From Chitinophaga lutea (GTDB lineage Bacteria; Bacteroidota; Bacteroidia; Chitinophagales; Chitinophagaceae), in assembly GCF_003813775.1 (NCBI RefSeq), contig NZ_RPDH01000002.1, positions 806,001-870,000 of the forward strand: DNA of 64,000 nucleotides. The letters run 5' to 3'. Below are positions 26,881 through 33,924 of the stretch, piece after piece. The notes below the pieces were generated by a model. It saw nothing but the letters and a program-made list of their open reading frames with translations. It did no database searches and had not been told where the DNA came from. Both the position numbers and the translations under genes were made by a program. Within the stretch, counting starts at the first letter, position 1, and each line of letters opens with the position of its first letter.

Positions 26881-26888
26881 CAAATTTA
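26881..26888 (-). promoter_or_regulatory. -7 promoter box directly before the DUF417 start
   Basis: Minus strand TAAATTTG, exact consensus, with only four bases (TTCC) before the ATG. The transcript is expected to be leaderless or nearly so. Confidence 0.5.
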
Positions 26889-26945
26889 CCCGCCCCGCCG
26901 CTGCGGGAGAATGGATAAACTTCGCCAATACCCGGACAAATATCG

Positions 26946-27806
26946 CTACGCCAGAATGACCACGCCCACCTGCTCCCGGAACTCTTTGGGCGATACGCCC
27001 GTGTGTTTTTTAAACAGGCGGCTGAAATAAAAAGGGTCCGAAAAACCGGTGTTGACGGCGATTTCCTTCACGCTGAGATGCGAGAAATGCAATGCCCGCT
27101 TCGCTTCCTGCACGATGCGCTCGGCGATGAGGGCCGACGGCGTTTTGAACAGGTATTTGCCGGTGAGGCGGGAAAGGGCTTTGACGGAGAGGTGGAGCGC
27201 CTCCGCATAATCCGCCGGCTTGTGCCACCGCGAGAAGTTGGACTCGATCAGGTGGTGGAGCTGCTGCAATTGCGGGGCGGCTTTTCCCGGCAGCCCCTCG
27301 CCTGCTTCGCCCGTCTGTTTGAGCTTGAGGCGCGTGGCGATGATCAGCAGGATTTTCAGGTGGGCGATCACCATATCGTTCCGCGCCACGTCCTGCGCAC
27401 GCTGCATGTCCTCCCGGAGCAAACGCAGGTAATTGTCCGCCGCCGCCGCGTTCTCCGGATCGAGCAGCACGAACGGTGGCGCATACACGTTATTGAACAG
27501 GACGCCGTTGCAGGCTACCTCGTGCCGGTGTTTTTCGATACAGTAAAAGTCGCTGTGGAAATATAATTGCCGGCCTTCGAAAGGCGCTTCGGATTGCAGT
27601 GCGTATTGCTGGAATGGCGTAAAAAAAAGCAATGCAGGGCCTTCAAATGTATATGCGGAAAGGTCTGTCGTACACTGGTAAACGCCCTCCGGCACACTGA
27701 TCAGCGTGTACATCGGTCTCCGTTCCCAGGATGTTTGATTGTTGATAGCCCTGCACTCCGCCAGCGGCTCCTCTCCGGGCCGGCGGTGAATGGTGTATGA
27801 TTGCAT
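26946..27806 (-). CDS. AraC-family transcriptional regulator
   Basis: 286 aa. N-terminal half is a cupin-like ligand-sensing domain (ALLFFTPFQQYALQSEAPFEG stretch near residue 55-75); the C-terminal hundred residues are the double helix-turn-helix, with LSVKALSRLTGKYLFKTPSALIAER and LSVKEIAVNTGFSDPFYFSRLFKKHTGVSPKEFRE. It is directly upstream of the DUF417 gene on the same strand and is likely its regulator. A consensus -7 box (TATCTTTG) ends five bases before its start codon. The effector is unknown; the E. coli RclR analogy would suggest oxidant sensing but the N-terminal domain does not obviously share its cysteines. Confidence 0.88.
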   Translation of the reverse strand: MQSYTIHRRPGEEPLAECRAINNQTSWERRPMYTLISVPEGVYQCTTDLSAYTFEGPALLFFTPFQQYALQSEAPFEGRQLYFHSDFYCIEKHRHEVACNGVLFNNVYAPPFVLLDPENAAAADNYLRLLREDMQRAQDVARNDMVIAHLKILLIIATRLKLKQTGEAGEGLPGKAAPQLQQLHHLIESNFSRWHKPADYAEALHLSVKALSRLTGKYLFKTPSALIAERIVQEAKRALHFSHLSVKEIAVNTGFSDPFYFSRLFKKHTGVSPKEFREQVGVVILA

Positions 27807-27811
27807 ATAAC

Positions 27812-27819
27812 CAAAGATA
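27812..27819 (-). promoter_or_regulatory. -7 promoter box directly before the AraC-type gene
   Basis: Minus strand TATCTTTG, exact TAnnTTTG match, five bases before the ATG; another probable leaderless transcript. Confidence 0.5.
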
Positions 27820-27988
27820 GCGTTTAACGGCTTATGTAGGGAGCCGGTTAGCGCCCGCCGTTTTTACGGCTGCCGTATTCCGTCGAACGTCATCACCTGC
27901 AAAATCCCTCCTGCCTGTAGTTTTATTGCTTTCAGGTTCCCTGACAGGTTATGATTCATGCAAGCGAGAAAATATCTTTCATTTTTAT

Positions 27989-28018
27989 TTGAAATTTCCG
28001 AAATTACAGATATCTTTG
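27989..28018 (+). promoter_or_regulatory. Promoter of the paired small membrane proteins
   Basis: TTG at 27989-27991, a 19-bp spacer, and TATCTTTG at 28011-28018: a full -33/-7 match. The ATG of the first gene is 21 bp further on. Confidence 0.7.
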
Positions 28019-28039
28019 TATCAGCAAAGCGATATTACC

Positions 28040-28390
28040 ATGAACACGCTGGCCTACATCATTTATCTCTGCCTCACTTACCTGATCACCGTACGGGTGG
28101 GTTTTCTCTTCTACCGCAACGGGCGGGTATTCATACTGGGGTTGCTGCACAACAATGTAAGCCTCACAGACGCCATCAACCGCATCCTGCTCACCGGTTA
28201 TTACCTGCTCAACCTGGGATATGCCGCGCTGATGATCAGCACCTGGGACACCATTACCAGCTGGACGGCGCTGCTGGAGAGCATCACCGCCATGACAGCG
28301 CGTATCATGCTGACGCTGGCCCTGATACATTGCTGTAATATGCTCGTTATCTGGTTCATCAGTAAAAAACACCCGGTTACTCACATATAA
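28040..28390 (+). CDS. Small integral membrane protein, first of a related pair
   Basis: 116 aa, three predicted membrane helices: residues 3-20 (NTLAYIIYLCLTYLITVRVG), about 50-70 (ILLTGYYLLNLGYAALMIS) and 87-108. I do not recognise a named family. It shares a plan with the next gene: an AYxIYL first helix, a (L/F)F(Y/K)N(G/S)(R/K)VF segment, and the motif GYYLLNLG/GFYLLNLG in the middle helix. The open frame continues upstream to 27926, but ATG 28040 is 21 bp after a full promoter and begins at the shared helix. The two genes are 11 bp apart and surely co-transcribed; perhaps the products form a complex. Confidence 0.75.
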   Translation: MNTLAYIIYLCLTYLITVRVGFLFYRNGRVFILGLLHNNVSLTDAINRILLTGYYLLNLGYAALMISTWDTITSWTALLESITAMTARIMLTLALIHCCNMLVIWFISKKHPVTHI

Positions 28391-28401
28391 ATTGATATAA
28401 C

Positions 28402-28797
28402 ATGATGCAACCCTCTTACAACTTCCTCGCCTATCTGATTTATTTGCCCGTTGTGATCGTATTGACATGGTTCGTAGCGCACACCCTGTTCAAAAACAGC
28501 AAGGTGTTTATGATGGATATCTTTTCCGGCAAAGCGGACATCGCCCTTGCCACCAATAAACTGTTCGAGACGGGGTTTTATCTGCTGAACCTCGGATGCG
28601 CCCTGTACATCATGCAGATCAGCTCCGAGATCGTGGAAACGCGCACCATGCTGGAAAAACTCAGCACCAAGATCGGCGGTTTCTGCGTATACCTCGGCGT
28701 GATGTTGTTTTTTAACCTGTATCTCTTTTTCAGGGGGCGACGGATCAGCAAAATGCGGGGACGGCTGGCCGAAGCTGTTGCACAGCTTAATCCCTGA
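28402..28797 (+). CDS. Small integral membrane protein, second of a related pair
   Basis: 131 aa with three predicted membrane helices (NFLAYLIYLPVVIVLTWFVA; FETGFYLLNLGCALYIMQIS; IGGFCVYLGVMLFFNLYLFF) and a basic cytoplasmic C-terminus (RGRRISKMRGR). It is similar to the preceding 116-aa protein in helix positions and in the FYLLNLG motif but has an extra C-terminal tail. Function unknown. Followed by a strong terminator at 28807, so the unit is a two-gene operon. Confidence 0.75.
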   Translation: MMQPSYNFLAYLIYLPVVIVLTWFVAHTLFKNSKVFMMDIFSGKADIALATNKLFETGFYLLNLGCALYIMQISSEIVETRTMLEKLSTKIGGFCVYLGVMLFFNLYLFFRGRRISKMRGRLAEAVAQLNP

Positions 28798-28806
28798 TTT
28801 TCGAAC

Positions 28807-28835
28807 ACTCCCCGGGCCACCGGGGAGTTTTTTTT
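28807..28835 (+). terminator. Intrinsic terminator
   Basis: Nine-bp stem ACTCCCCGG / CCGGGGAGT, four-base loop, then eight T. Ends the two-gene membrane-protein operon. Confidence 0.9.
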
Positions 28836-28935
28836 GGCCAGCCGGGTAATAAATTCCACAGCGATTTTCTTCTCTCCCATGGCTGTTCCGGCTGGCATGA
28901 TTCTTTCCCTCCATACCCCTACACCCAAACCGTAC

Positions 28936-30099
28936 ATGATGGAACCCGGATTTTATTCAAGAAGGCAGTTCCTGCAACAGCTGTCTGTGAACGCAGGTAT
29001 TACCATCATCGGCATGGAAGGCATCTCGATGTTTTCCACCCTTGAAATGGCGGAGGCCGCCGAACCCGCCGGTATCATTGAGTCCGCTCCGCAAGCGCTT
29101 GCCGCTGAAGTGCCCCGTAAACTCGGCATTGCGCTGGTGGGCCTCGGGCAGTATGCGGGCGGACAGCTGGCGCCGGCCCTGAAAGAAACGGAAGCCTGTT
29201 ACCTGGCCGGCATCGTAACCGGCTCGCCCAATAAAGCCCGGCAATGGAAACGGCAATACAACATCCCGGACGGCAATATTTACAACTACGATAATTTCGA
29301 TTCGATCAAAGACAATCCCGATATCGACATCGTGTACGTGGTGCTGCCCAACGCGCTACACGCCGAATATGTGGTGCGCGCCGCAAAGGCGGGCAAACAC
29401 GTGATCTGCGAAAAACCCATGGCCATCACCGTGGAAGAATGCGACCGGATGATCGCCGCCTGCAAGGAAGCCGGCAAGATGCTTTCCATTGGTTACCGCC
29501 TGCACTTTGAGCCGCATAACCTGCAGATGAAACAACTCGGCCAGAACAAGGTATATGGCGAGATCAAAAAAATCAAAGCCTATAACGGCATGGGTGATGC
29601 GCAGGGCTGGCGCCTCGATAAAAAACTCGCCGGCGGCGGCCCGCTGATGGACGTGGGCATCTATTGCGTGCAGGGCGTGCGTTATACCAGCGGCCGCGAG
29701 CCCATTGCCGTCACCGCCAAAGAAGGCCCCAAAACCGATCCGGTGAAATTTGCCAGCGTGGAACAGTCCCTCACCTGGCAGATGGAATTTGCCGACGGCA
29801 TGATCGCCGAATGCCGTACCTCCTACTCCGAAGAAATGAACCTGCTGCGGGCCGAGGCCGAAAGAGGCTGGTTTGAATTATCGCCCGCCTACCCCTATTC
29901 CGGCATCCGGGGCAAAACTTCCGATGGCCCGATGAAACTGCCGCAGGTGAACCAGCAGGCCCGCCAGATGGACGATTTCGCCATTGCCGTACGCTCCGAC
30001 CGCCCGACGCCCGTGCCCGGTGAAATGGGACGGCAGGACGTAAAAATCCTCCAGGCGATTTACAAGGCGATGGAAACAGGGCAAAGAGTGGAGATTTAA
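28936..30099 (+). CDS. Tat-exported Gfo/Idh/MocA-family oxidoreductase
   Basis: 387 aa. The N-terminus has a twin-arginine motif SRRQFLQQLSVNAG followed by a hydrophobic stretch, so a pre-folded cofactor-bound enzyme exported to the periplasm is expected, like glucose-fructose oxidoreductase. The Rossmann fold begins LGIALVGLGQYAGGQLAPAL; the family's EKPMAITVEECDRM motif and GGGPLMDVGIYCVQG sugar-binding segment are present. It should oxidise or reduce a sugar with tightly bound NADP. The frame extends upstream to 28834, but that part runs into the terminator at 28807-28835, so ATG 28936 (or 28939) is chosen. The stop is followed at once by the palindrome cluster at 30101. Confidence 0.87.
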   Translation: MMEPGFYSRRQFLQQLSVNAGITIIGMEGISMFSTLEMAEAAEPAGIIESAPQALAAEVPRKLGIALVGLGQYAGGQLAPALKETEACYLAGIVTGSPNKARQWKRQYNIPDGNIYNYDNFDSIKDNPDIDIVYVVLPNALHAEYVVRAAKAGKHVICEKPMAITVEECDRMIAACKEAGKMLSIGYRLHFEPHNLQMKQLGQNKVYGEIKKIKAYNGMGDAQGWRLDKKLAGGGPLMDVGIYCVQGVRYTSGREPIAVTAKEGPKTDPVKFASVEQSLTWQMEFADGMIAECRTSYSEEMNLLRAEAERGWFELSPAYPYSGIRGKTSDGPMKLPQVNQQARQMDDFAIAVRSDRPTPVPGEMGRQDVKILQAIYKAMETGQRVEI

Positions 30100-30100
30100 T

Positions 30101-30221
30101 GGTAGGTATAGTACCTGTAAGGTACCTTTAAAGTACGTATATAGTACCTATATAGTACCCCTTTATAGAGATACTATATAGGTACCTTATAGGTACTATA
30201 TACCTGCCATGAAGGTACCTT
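30101..30221. repeat. GTACCT palindrome cluster, large imperfect inverted repeat
   Basis: About 120 bp built from repeated AGTACCT / AGGTACT units joined by TATA steps. The two ends are complementary: the first 34 bases (30101-30134) pair with 30173-30208 with few mismatches, forming arms of about 35 bp around a centre that holds further AGTACC copies. The decamer AAGGTACCTT occurs at 30119 and again at 30212, outside the main arms. It starts one base after the oxidoreductase stop. It could be a structured 3' end, a multi-site protein-binding array or a small mobile repeat; it contains no spacers and is not a CRISPR. Confidence 0.8.
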
Positions 30222-30226
30222 CCCTC

Positions 30227-30257
30227 TTGGTGAAAAACGGATTTTCCCCTACATTCG
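30227..30257 (+). promoter_or_regulatory. Probable promoter of the 261-aa protein
   Basis: TTG at 30227-30229, 20-bp spacer, TACATTCG at 30250-30257 (seven of eight consensus bases). It lies just after the palindrome cluster and 42 bp before the start codon. Confidence 0.4.
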
Positions 30258-30299
30258 TTTCACTGAAACCCGATTGTTAACACCTAAACCAATACACCA

Positions 30300-31085
30300 A
30301 TGGCAATTTTTAACGGTATGCCGGAATTCTCCGGCAAGTTCGGCCCATTCTCGGCCTATAAACGAAAAGACTCCGACAAAACGATCATTCGCTCCAAAGG
30401 CGGCCCCTCCGCAGCCCAGGTAAAAGAGGGGCAAAGTTTCCAGCGCACCAGGGAGAACTACAGGGAATTCGCAGCCTGTACCACATTCACCGCTGCTCTC
30501 CGCCGTGCCACTTTTCCCATCAGGCACCTCGGCGATACCAAGTTCACCGGATCGCTTAACAGCCTCGGCAAAAAAATACAGGTGCTGGATGCAGAAGGCC
30601 TGCGCGGTGAAAGAAGCATTTTCCTGTCCAAGCACGCAGGGAAGATCACCGGCTTCAGCTTCAACACGGTGCATGCTTTCGACACAGTGGTTTGCAATCC
30701 TGTGGCCGTATCCGCCAACCGCAAAGAAGGACGGGCACAGGTTACCATTCCGCCGCTGCTCCCCGGCGTACAACTTCATCTTCCATGGGAGCAACAATTT
30801 TACCGCTTTGTGCTGTCGCTCGGAACAATGGGTGATGTCGTTTTTGAAAATGGGAAATACAGTGAGCCCGCTATGACGGACGTGCAGTTTTGTTTTACTG
30901 CATGGTATCATGTCACCGAGCCGATGCCGGAGACGATCATCGATGATCTCCGCATCCAGGGCGATATACCGGCATCAATGACCCTGCTGCTTTGCGTTGG
31001 CATAGAAATGGGCACCCCGGATCGTTTCAAGGAAATAACAACTGCCCGCGACGCGGGCACGGCCAAAATCCTGCTGGCATTTTAA
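30300..31085 (+). CDS. Hypothetical 261-aa protein
   Basis: No signal peptide or membrane helix. The N-terminal NGMPEFSGKFGPFSAYKRKD followed by a TIIRSKGGPS segment (Gly-rich, then a basic KRK and an I.R.KGGPS stretch) recalls the start of DUF6266-like proteins of Bacteroidota, whose role is unknown; the match is weak. The rest is beta-rich with few cysteines, and the region PPLLPGVQLHLPWEQQFYRFVLSLG looks folded. Codon use is like its neighbours. It is isolated: the palindrome cluster lies upstream and the divergent-looking TetR unit follows. Start ATG 30300 is preceded by AACCAATACACCA with no Shine-Dalgarno site. Confidence 0.65.
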   Translation: MAIFNGMPEFSGKFGPFSAYKRKDSDKTIIRSKGGPSAAQVKEGQSFQRTRENYREFAACTTFTAALRRATFPIRHLGDTKFTGSLNSLGKKIQVLDAEGLRGERSIFLSKHAGKITGFSFNTVHAFDTVVCNPVAVSANRKEGRAQVTIPPLLPGVQLHLPWEQQFYRFVLSLGTMGDVVFENGKYSEPAMTDVQFCFTAWYHVTEPMPETIIDDLRIQGDIPASMTLLLCVGIEMGTPDRFKEITTARDAGTAKILLAF

Positions 31086-31169
31086 GACGCCGCCGCCGGC
31101 CGGTTCATCACCTTCGTTTTCCTGCATATTATTTCCCGCAACCGGGAATCTTCGATGCAAAAAAATAAT

Positions 31170-31200
31170 TTTGACCGTTTGGTATAAATTACTAGTTTTG
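31170..31200 (+). promoter_or_regulatory. Promoter of the TetR gene with embedded operator
   Basis: TTG at 31171-31173, 19-bp spacer, TAGTTTTG at 31193-31200: an exact match. The sequence TTTGACCNNTTGGTATAAA occupies 31170-31188, so a repressor bound to the ACC-N4-GGT dyad would cover the spacer. The same sequence recurs at 31828, before the hydrolase. Confidence 0.65.
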
Positions 31201-31219
31201 TTCCATCAAACGAACAAAC

Positions 31220-31807
31220 ATGGCCGGAAGAAACCGAGAATTTGATGAAGACAAAGCCCTTGAAAGCGCTGCCGGCGTTTTCTGGATAAAAGGCTATGAA
31301 GGCGCTTCCACCGAAGACCTCCTCCAGGCCATGGCGCTCAACAAGGGCAGCATGTACAATGCCTTCGGCAATAAACGGGAACTGTTCCTGAAAGTGTTTC
31401 AGTTCGTCGCCGCACGCATCGTGCAGGATATCCAGGCCGTCTTCGGCAAACACCACAACCCGCTCAACGCCATTGAAGAGATTTTCTACGGCGTAGCCCG
31501 CAGCAAGGATCCCGAAGCCCGTAACAGGGGCTGCTTCTATTCCAACGTACTGACGGAAATGAGCGGCGTGGACGAAGAACTGGCCAAAATCGCCGCACAG
31601 CAATTCAGGGAAGTGGCGGCCATTTACGAAAAATACATCCGGCAAGGTACCAGCGACGGGTTCCTGCCCGCCTCCCTCGTGCCGGCAGACACGGCCCGGT
31701 ATCTCATCAACTGCTGGTGCGGCCTCCACATCACCCGGCGGATGTACACACGCAAAGACCTGGAAACAATCGTCACCATGCACTTAAAAATCTTCGAAAA
31801 AAGCTAA
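31220..31807 (+). CDS. TetR/AcrR-family transcriptional regulator
   Basis: 195 aa. Residues about 9-55 are the TetR helix-turn-helix (DEDKALESAAGVFWIKGYEG, then DLLQAMALNKGSMYNAFGNK); the remainder is the helical ligand-binding and dimerisation domain, with a Cys in RGCFYSNVL and another in INCWCGLH. It precedes an alpha/beta hydrolase gene, and the same dyad lies in front of both genes, which strongly suggests self-repression and repression of the hydrolase. Related TetR proteins of the NemR/AcuR type respond to electrophiles through cysteines; whether this one does is inference. Confidence 0.9.
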   Translation: MAGRNREFDEDKALESAAGVFWIKGYEGASTEDLLQAMALNKGSMYNAFGNKRELFLKVFQFVAARIVQDIQAVFGKHHNPLNAIEEIFYGVARSKDPEARNRGCFYSNVLTEMSGVDEELAKIAAQQFREVAAIYEKYIRQGTSDGFLPASLVPADTARYLINCWCGLHITRRMYTRKDLETIVTMHLKIFEKS

Positions 31808-31827
31808 CGGCTTTTTTTTGTACAATA

Positions 31828-31850
31828 TTTGACCAATTGGTATAAAATAC
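31828..31850 (+). promoter_or_regulatory. Second TetR operator copy, before the hydrolase
   Basis: TTTGACCNNTTGGTATAAA again, with the core ACCAATTGGT a perfect palindrome (31832-31841). A -7-like AATATTTG overlaps its left edge at 31824-31831. Confidence 0.6.
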
Positions 31851-31873
31851 AATCACTTAAAAAAACAAACATC

Positions 31874-32734
31874 ATGACCAGGTACAAAAAAGTAAAGATC
31901 GACGGGCTGGATATATTTTACCGCGAAGCCGGCTCCCCCGCCAAACCGGCCATCCTGCTGCTGCATGGCTTTCCCACTTCATCGCACATGTTCCGGAACC
32001 TCCTCACGAGCCTCGAGGATAAATATTACCTCATCGCGCCGGACTACCCGGGGTTCGGGCAAAGCAGCATGCCGTCGGTAGATGAGTTCGAATACAGTTT
32101 CGACAACCTCGCGGCTGTTGTGGAAAAATTCATCGATGCGGTGGGGCTCAAAAAATTCAGTCTTTACCTGATGGATTACGGCGCCCCGGTAGGCTTCCGC
32201 ATCGCGCAGCAGCACCCCGAACGGATACAGGCCCTGCTCATCCAGAATGGCAATGCTTACGAAGAAGGCCTGAAGGAATTCTGGGAGCCTATCCGGGCGT
32301 ACTGGAGAAATCCGGGCGACAAAGACGCCATCGAAGGCGTGTCGAAACTGCTGACCATCGAGGCTACGCAGTGGCAATACACACATGGCGTGCAGGATCC
32401 GGAACGGATCAGTCCCGATACCTGGACGCACGACCAGGCCCTGCTCGACCGCCCCGGCAATAAAGACATCCAGCTGCGGCTCTTCCTCTCCTACGGCACC
32501 AATCCTGCCCTGTATCCCGGCTGGCAGGCGTATTTCCGGGAGCACCAGCCGCCGGCGCTCATCACCTGGGGCGAGCACGACTACATCTTCCCCGCAGACG
32601 GCGCGTATCCTTACCAAAGGGATCTGAAAAACGTGGAATTCCACCTGCTCAACGCTGGGCACTTCGCGCTCGAAGACCATGGTGCAGACATCGCGCAACT
32701 GATCGATGGGTTTCTGTCGAAAAATATTCGATAA
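31874..32734 (+). CDS. Alpha/beta hydrolase with Asp nucleophile (epoxide hydrolase / dehalogenase-like)
   Basis: 286 aa, cytoplasmic. The oxyanion HGFP motif (LLLHGFPTSSHM) is near residue 30; the nucleophile elbow reads YLMDYGAPVG, giving Asp instead of Ser, as in epoxide hydrolases and haloalkane dehalogenases; the acid is probably in TWGEHDYIFP and the catalytic His in LNAGHFALEDHG. Such enzymes open epoxides or remove halides, fitting a detoxification unit controlled by the adjacent TetR repressor. The frame is open to 31829, which lies inside the operator; ATG 31874 begins the conserved part. Confidence 0.85.
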   Translation: MTRYKKVKIDGLDIFYREAGSPAKPAILLLHGFPTSSHMFRNLLTSLEDKYYLIAPDYPGFGQSSMPSVDEFEYSFDNLAAVVEKFIDAVGLKKFSLYLMDYGAPVGFRIAQQHPERIQALLIQNGNAYEEGLKEFWEPIRAYWRNPGDKDAIEGVSKLLTIEATQWQYTHGVQDPERISPDTWTHDQALLDRPGNKDIQLRLFLSYGTNPALYPGWQAYFREHQPPALITWGEHDYIFPADGAYPYQRDLKNVEFHLLNAGHFALEDHGADIAQLIDGFLSKNIR

Positions 32735-32757
32735 TTTCAGCAAAAATTAATGGCTTT

Positions 32758-33207
32758 ATGGCAACGAATCTTGTAAATGGTATTGCGGACCTGTTGAACA
32801 GGGACATCGAAAAGTTAAAGGAAGAAATCAACGCCTACGAAGATGAAACCAAACTCTGGCAGTTAAGCGGCACCGTCGCCAATTCGGCGGGCACGCTCTG
32901 CCTGCACCTCACCGGCTCGCTGAATCACTTCATCGGCGCGGTGCTCGGCAAAACGGGGTTTGTGCGCGACCGCGAAAGCGAGTTCAGCCTCAGGAACATC
33001 CCGAAAGCAAAAATGCTGGCCGACCTGGAGCAAACCAGGGTAACGGTGGCCACCACGCTGGCGGGTTTGCAGGATGCGGATCTGTTCGAAACATTCCCGG
33101 TAAAATTTCAGAGCAAAGACGTGCAGACGTTCTGGTTCCTGTCCCACATCCTCACGCATGTCAGTTATCACCTGGGGCAGGTGAACTATCACCGCAGAAT
33201 GAGTTAA
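32758..33207 (+). CDS. DinB-superfamily protein
   Basis: 149 aa. Four-helix DinB fold with candidate metal histidines in LCLHLTGSLNHFIG and in HILTHVSYHLGQVNYHRR. The GTLCLHLTG and SYHLGQVNYHRR stretches are typical of the DUF1572-like branch in Bacteroidota. It starts 23 bp after the hydrolase, so it may belong to the TetR-controlled unit; thiol-transferase-type DinB proteins would suit a detoxification role. Its 3' end overlaps the convergent P-loop gene by 4 bp. It is distinct from the DinB-type protein at 3558. Confidence 0.82.
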   Translation: MATNLVNGIADLLNRDIEKLKEEINAYEDETKLWQLSGTVANSAGTLCLHLTGSLNHFIGAVLGKTGFVRDRESEFSLRNIPKAKMLADLEQTRVTVATTLAGLQDADLFETFPVKFQSKDVQTFWFLSHILTHVSYHLGQVNYHRRMS

Positions 33208-33749
33208 CCAGGCAGCATCGATCGCAGGATGAACGCTACCCTTTCTTCCACGCTGGTTTCCGGCAGGTAACTGAGCCGGTAGCCCAGACTGCGGTACGTA
33301 CCGGCCATCATATCGAAGGTGGCCACTGCTTCTTCAAAAGATTGTTTCCGCTCCCTGTCGTTGCGGAAAATGTCCTCCCATGGCGGCGCGATGAATACCA
33401 GCGGATTGTACCGCAAGGTGTGATTCGCGGCCGCCATGTCCGGAGGTACCGTCAGCCCGCAGAGCTGCAAATAGCCCGTTATGTCGGGAATGCCCCGGTC
33501 GAAAAACACGGGAGCCTGGATGCCGAGGTGCGCGTCATAGTCCGTTACCGATTGCCGGAACATCCGGCGGGCAAAGGCGGACCGGTTGCCCCAGGGCAGC
33601 GCATCGCCACCGGCGGCCACCTGCTCCCGGATAACCGCTCTCCCTGTTTCCGGCACACAGGTATACCCCGAATGCCGCAGCGCGTCGATAATAACCGTCT
33701 TACCCATACCGGGGCCCCCGGTCAGGATGTAATAGTTTGTTTGCAACAT
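33204..33749 (-). CDS. AAA_28-type P-loop ATPase/kinase
   Basis: 181 aa with Walker A GGPGMGKT at residues 11-18. The pattern that follows (CVPETGRAVIREQVAAGGD, FFDRGIPDI, NPLVFIAPPW) is that of the AAA_28/NadR-like nucleoside-kinase family; FFDRGIPDI fits the Walker B/lid region. Members may phosphorylate small molecules, but most Bacteroidota examples are uncharacterised. No operon partner: the neighbour on one side is convergent and on the other divergent. Confidence 0.82.
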   Translation of the reverse strand: MLQTNYYILTGGPGMGKTVIIDALRHSGYTCVPETGRAVIREQVAAGGDALPWGNRSAFARRMFRQSVTDYDAHLGIQAPVFFDRGIPDITGYLQLCGLTVPPDMAAANHTLRYNPLVFIAPPWEDIFRNDRERKQSFEEAVATFDMMAGTYRSLGYRLSYLPETSVEERVAFILRSMLPG

Positions 33750-33872
33750 GTGAAATGGATTGGATGCAGTATGCCCGTCAAATTCGAACGGGTTGCAATA
33801 AATCTGTGGAAAAACGTTTGTGAAGCAGTGTAAAGATAGGAAATTCCGCTGATATGAATTGTGACCGGTGGT

Positions 33873-33902
33873 TTGAATTTCTCCGGCCGAACGCCTAATT
33901 TG
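33873..33902 (+). promoter_or_regulatory. Promoter of the exported beta-helix protein
   Basis: TTG at 33873-33875, 20-bp spacer, TAATTTG at 33896-33902 (one base short of TAnnTTTG). The ATG is 22 bp downstream. Confidence 0.45.
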
Positions 33903-33924
33903 GCGATCTTACCATCACCACGTT

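Noticed and set aside
30101..30221. CRISPR array
   Set aside because: Units are short, palindromic and separated by TATA steps; there are no unique spacers of constant length and no cas genes.
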